A stretch of DNA of 64,000 bases from JBFAPK01 sp040676675 (GTDB lineage Bacteria > Actinomycetota > Actinomycetes > Mycobacteriales > Micromonosporaceae). The notes under the pieces were generated by a model. It had not been told where the DNA came from. It did not search any database and was given only the letters and a program-made list of their open reading frames with translations. Positions 61,307 to 64,000 of this stretch are shown here, one piece after another. Made by a program: the position numbers and the translations under genes. The stretch lies in assembly GCF_040676675.1 (NCBI RefSeq), contig NZ_JBFAPK010000002.1:372001-436000 (forward strand), read 5' to 3'. The first letter of the stretch is position 1. Each line of letters opens with the position of its first letter.

Positions 61307-62133
61307 CCGGAGTGTTGGACGGTCGGGTGGCGGTCGTCACCGGCGCCGCGCGAGGGATCGGGCAGGCGACCGCGGTACTGCTGGCCGAGCACGGCGCCCG
61401 GGTCGTGGCGAGCGACCTCGACGCCGGCGCGCTCGACCAGACGCGCGACCTGCTCGACGGGCGCGGTACGACCGTCGCCGCCGACCTGACCGACGCGGAC
61501 GCGCCGCCGCGGATCGTGGCGCGGGCGGTCGAGGAGTACGGCCAGCTCGACATCGTCGTGAACAACGCCGGCTACACCTGGGACGGCATCTTCCACAAGA
61601 TGAGCGACGAGCAGCTCACCGCCATGCTCGACATCCACCTGGTGGCGCCGTTCCGGCTGCTGCGCGCCGCCGCGCCGGTGCTGCGCGAGGCCGCCAAGCG
61701 CGACGCCGCCGAGGGGCGCGAGGTCTTCCGCAAGGTGGTCAACGTGGTCTCCATCTCCGGCACCATGGGCAACGTCGGTCAGGCGAACTACTCGGCCGCC
61801 AAGTCCGCGCTCGTCGGCCTCACCAAGACCCTGGCCAAGGAGTGGGGGCCACTCAAGATCAACGTCAACGCGGCGGCGTTCGGCTTCGTGGAGACCCGGT
61901 TGACGGCGGAGACCAGCGCGGCGGGCACCCTCGACCGTGGCGGTCGCAAGATCCAGCTCGGGATCCCGGCCCAGGTACGGGCACAGGCCGCCGCCCGGAT
62001 CCCGCTCGGGCGCGCCGCCACGCCCGCCGAGGCGGCCGGGGGCATCTTCCTGCTCTGCACGCCGTGGTCCAACTTCGTCCACGGCCAGGTGATCACCGTC
62101 GCCGGCGGCCAGGCCGAGGGAATGAGCTGCTGA
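61303..62133 (+). CDS. short-chain dehydrogenase/reductase (3-hydroxyacyl-CoA dehydrogenase type)
   Basis: A 276-residue SDR with TGAARGIGQ, NNAGYTWDG, Ser in VSISGTMG and catalytic YSAAK. An extended loop (EAAKRDAAEGREVFRK) and the C-terminal GQVITVAGG resemble SDRs annotated as 3-oxoacyl-ACP reductases or beta-oxidation hydroxyacyl-CoA dehydrogenases. With thiolase and MaoC-like genes downstream it probably oxidises a 3-hydroxyacyl-CoA. GTG 61303 overlaps the ligase stop by 4 bp; earlier in-frame starts lie inside the ligase gene. Confidence 0.88.
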   Translation: MTGVLDGRVAVVTGAARGIGQATAVLLAEHGARVVASDLDAGALDQTRDLLDGRGTTVAADLTDADAPPRIVARAVEEYGQLDIVVNNAGYTWDGIFHKMSDEQLTAMLDIHLVAPFRLLRAAAPVLREAAKRDAAEGREVFRKVVNVVSISGTMGNVGQANYSAAKSALVGLTKTLAKEWGPLKINVNAAAFGFVETRLTAETSAAGTLDRGGRKIQLGIPAQVRAQAAARIPLGRAATPAEAAGGIFLLCTPWSNFVHGQVITVAGGQAEGMSC

Positions 62134-62148
62134 GATGCGGGAGAAGCC

Positions 62149-62634
62149 GTGAACGCCGCGTGGGTCCGGGCCCGGAACGAGGAGCTGGACGTACTGATCG
62201 CCACGGTCGTGGACCGGGTCGACCCGGCCCGGCTGCACGAGCTGGAGCGCAAGCCGGCCGGGCAGGAGGCGTGGAGCGCCGCCATGGTCCTCGCCCACCT
62301 GGGCGAGTTTCCCCGGTTCTTCGCCGGCGAGCTGCGCCGGTTCCTGGCCGACCCGGCGGCACCGGTCGGACGCACGCACGAGCACCCGGAGCGGCTCGCC
62401 GCCGTGGCCGCCGCCAGCGGCCGGTCGTACGAACAGCTGCGCGCCGGCGTGACCTCGGCCGCCGCCGAGCTGGCCGCCGTGCTGCGCGAGCTGGACGACC
62501 ACCATCTGGCGCTGCCGACCAACAACCGCAGGTACGGCCCGGAGCCGCTCGCCGTCTTCCTCGACCGGTACGTCATCGACCACAAGCGGGAGCACGCCGA
62601 CCAGCTCGTCCCGTTCGGGAAGGAGACCCCGTGA
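62149..62634 (+). CDS. DinB-superfamily protein, possible mycothiol-dependent maleylpyruvate isomerase relative
   Basis: A 161-residue four-helix-bundle protein of the DinB/mycothiol-transferase superfamily. The three metal-binding histidines expected for the fold are present: His50 (MVLAHLGEF), His145 and His149 (DHKREHA). In mycothiol-producing actinobacteria a member of this superfamily isomerises maleylpyruvate to fumarylpyruvate, the step between the first two genes of this operon. The protein is shorter than the known isomerase (about 240 residues), lacking its C-terminal domain. The start is a GTG 15 bp after the SDR stop. Confidence 0.8.
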   Translation: MNAAWVRARNEELDVLIATVVDRVDPARLHELERKPAGQEAWSAAMVLAHLGEFPRFFAGELRRFLADPAAPVGRTHEHPERLAAVAAASGRSYEQLRAGVTSAAAELAAVLRELDDHHLALPTNNRRYGPEPLAVFLDRYVIDHKREHADQLVPFGKETP

Positions 62635-63809
62635 AGCTGTCCGACGTGGCGATCCCGCTCGGCCTGGCCTGGTCGTCCCCGTTCTGCCGGTGGCAGGGCG
62701 CGCTCGCCGAGATGTCGAGCGTGGATCTGGCCGTCGACGTGACCAACCGGGCGCTCGCCACGCGCGGTTTCGACGTCGCCGAGGTCAGCCACGTGGCCTT
62801 CGGCACCACCGTTCCGCAACCCACCTCGTTCTACGGCGTCACCACGATCACCCCCCGGCTCGGGATGGACGCGGTGACCGGCCCGACGATCGCGCAGGCG
62901 TGCGCCACGTCCGCGGCGGTCGTGCAGGCCGCGGCCGTACAGGTCGAGCTGGGCGCCCACCGCACGGTGCTGGCGCTGACCACCGACCGTACGAGCAACG
63001 GGCCCCTCATGGTGTGGTCGGCGCAGGGCACACCCGGCGCGGCACCGCGCACCGAGCACTGGGTGCTCGATCCGATGAAGCGCGACCCGAACACCGGCGC
63101 GTCCATGTTGGACACGGCGGAGAACGTCGCGGCCGGCGAGGGCTACACCCGGACGGAGATCGACGAGGTGACGCTGCTCCGCTACGAACAGTACCGCTCG
63201 GCCCGGTCGGGTCGCCGGGACTACCTTGTCACGGTGCACCTGCCCGGGCGGCACGGCGAGCTCGTGGTGGCCGACGACACCGGCGTGCACGACACGACCG
63301 CCGAGGGGCTGGCCAAGCTCTCCCCGGTCAGGGCCGACGGCGTGGTCACCTACGGATCACAGACCCACCCCGGCGACGGTACCGCCGGGCTCGTGCTCAG
63401 CACCGTCAAACGGGCCCGGAGGCTGAGCGGTGGCTCAGGCGTGGCCCGCGTCCTCGCGGTGGCGTTCGCCCGCGTCGGGCGGGCCCGGATGCCCGAGGCG
63501 CCGGTACCCGCGGCCCGCGCCGCGCTCGCCGACGCCGGCCTCGGCATCACCGGCATCGACGTGGTCACCACGCACAACCCGTTCGCGGTCAACGACATCT
63601 ACTTCTCCCGGCAGACCGGGTTTCCGCTCGACCGGATGAACCCGTACGGCTGCAGCCTCGTCTACGGCCACCCGCAGGGTCCGACCGGCATGCGCGCGGT
63701 CGCCGAGCTGGTCGAGGCGCTACGCGCCCGCGGCGGCGGGCGAGGGCTCTTCACCGGTTGTGCGGCCGGGGACACCGCGGGCGCGGTCGTGGTGGAGGTG
63801 ACCGACTGA
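62631..63809 (+). CDS. thiolase
   Basis: A 392-residue thiolase. The nucleophilic Cys lies in QACATSAAVVQAA (about residue 88), a conserved His in TTHNPFAVND, the GHPQGPTG motif near the C-terminus and the second Cys region in GCAAGDTAGA. The motifs differ somewhat from biosynthetic acetyl-CoA acetyltransferase (GHPLGATG, CxGGGQG), so it probably acts on a bulky 3-ketoacyl-CoA. GTG 62631 overlaps the DinB-protein stop by 4 bp, which defines the start. It would shorten an acyl side chain by two carbons. Confidence 0.9.
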   Translation: MKLSDVAIPLGLAWSSPFCRWQGALAEMSSVDLAVDVTNRALATRGFDVAEVSHVAFGTTVPQPTSFYGVTTITPRLGMDAVTGPTIAQACATSAAVVQAAAVQVELGAHRTVLALTTDRTSNGPLMVWSAQGTPGAAPRTEHWVLDPMKRDPNTGASMLDTAENVAAGEGYTRTEIDEVTLLRYEQYRSARSGRRDYLVTVHLPGRHGELVVADDTGVHDTTAEGLAKLSPVRADGVVTYGSQTHPGDGTAGLVLSTVKRARRLSGGSGVARVLAVAFARVGRARMPEAPVPAARAALADAGLGITGIDVVTTHNPFAVNDIYFSRQTGFPLDRMNPYGCSLVYGHPQGPTGMRAVAELVEALRARGGGRGLFTGCAAGDTAGAVVVEVTD

Positions 63810-64000
63810 TGGCCTCCTTCGACGAGTCCGTGGTGGGCCGGTGGAGCGACGAACGCCGGTTCGACGTCACGGCCGAGGGCCTCGCCGCGTACGCCGACGC
63901 GGTCGGCAGTCCCTCTCCCGTCTACGCGGTCGTCCCGACGATGGAGCTGGTGTTCGCGGTCGCCGGGACCGCGGCGCCGGCCGACCTACGGGCCCGGGTG
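63809..64000 (+). CDS. MaoC-like hydratase/dehydratase, 3' end outside the window
   Basis: Only the first 64 codons are visible. The ATG at 63809 shares its A with the thiolase stop (TGATG). The start, WSDERRFDVTAEGLAAYADAVG followed by PSPVYAVVPTMELVFAVAG, resembles the N-terminal hotdog repeat of MaoC-type enoyl-CoA hydratases, in which a conserved short helix is followed by the P-x-Y/H segment. With ligase, SDR and thiolase it would complete a beta-oxidation-like set. Identification is moderate because the catalytic region is missing. Confidence 0.6.
   Translation, partial: MASFDESVVGRWSDERRFDVTAEGLAAYADAVGSPSPVYAVVPTMELVFAVAGTAAPADLRARV

Noticed and set aside
1..64000. CRISPR arrays, tRNA or rRNA genes, transposases, attachment sites
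   Set aside because: No regularly spaced repeats, cloverleaf sequence, transposase motif or phage gene was seen on either strand.

Overview
The window is about 72% G+C DNA with GTG starts, 4-bp stop/start overlaps and strong purine-rich ribosome binding sites. Its secreted hydrolases carry ricin-type CBM13 modules typical of saprophytic actinomycetes. I infer a filamentous actinobacterium, most likely of the Micromonosporaceae; no rRNA or species-level marker is present. I see no tRNA, rRNA, CRISPR array, transposase or phage gene.

Layout. (1) 2-7388: the 3' part of a large unknown gene, a small unknown protein, a HAD phosphatase, a lone cytochrome P450, a YcxB-like membrane protein, an alpha/beta hydrolase and an AraC-type regulator. 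(2) 7540-15250: secreted plant-polysaccharide enzymes on the minus strand: GH10 xylanase, GH62 arabinofuranosidase, GH43-CBM6 and a beta-helix protein with a ricin domain. (3) 15368-24943: an RbsABC-type sugar importer operon ending in a D-tagatose 3-epimerase-family isomerase, divergent from a 1181-residue secreted ThuA/sugar-dehydrogenase/PKD/CBM protein. (4) 25027-26063: an NTF2-like protein divergent from a TetR regulator. (5) 26132-33290: a sugar-acid type locus with SDR, Zn-alcohol dehydrogenase, enolase-superfamily dehydratase, a MalEFG-type importer without ATPase, and a divergent FadR/GntR regulator. (6) 33381-44673: a second hydrolase block: CBM13-CE1 esterase, GH95, CBM13-GH43, GH127-CBM13 and GH27-CBM13. 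(7) 44680-50186: another MalEFG-type importer without ATPase, and a tandem two-domain esterase whose N-terminal copy has lost its catalytic residues. (8) 50236-64000: a Liv-type importer divergent from a PaaX-type regulator, followed by a tightly coupled aromatic catabolic operon: gentisate 1,2-dioxygenase, FAH-family hydrolase, FAD hydroxylase, thioesterase, acyl-CoA ligase, SDR, DinB/mycothiol-type protein, thiolase and the start of a MaoC-like gene.

How the genes work together. Blocks 2 and 6 encode enzymes expected to strip arabinoxylan, beta-L-arabinose-containing glycans, galactosides and feruloyl esters outside the cell; blocks 3, 5 and 7 import and process the released sugars. Seven LacI-type operators related to TGTTAGCGCTCACA lie upstream of GH62, the two GH43 genes and GH127, several inside recognisable promoters. 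They indicate a common repressor, although no lacI-like gene is in the window. Block 8 looks like salicylate or hydroxybenzoate degradation through CoA thioesters and gentisate, possibly fed by side-chain shortening of phenylpropanoids. This would suit an organism that releases ferulate-like acids from plant cell walls.
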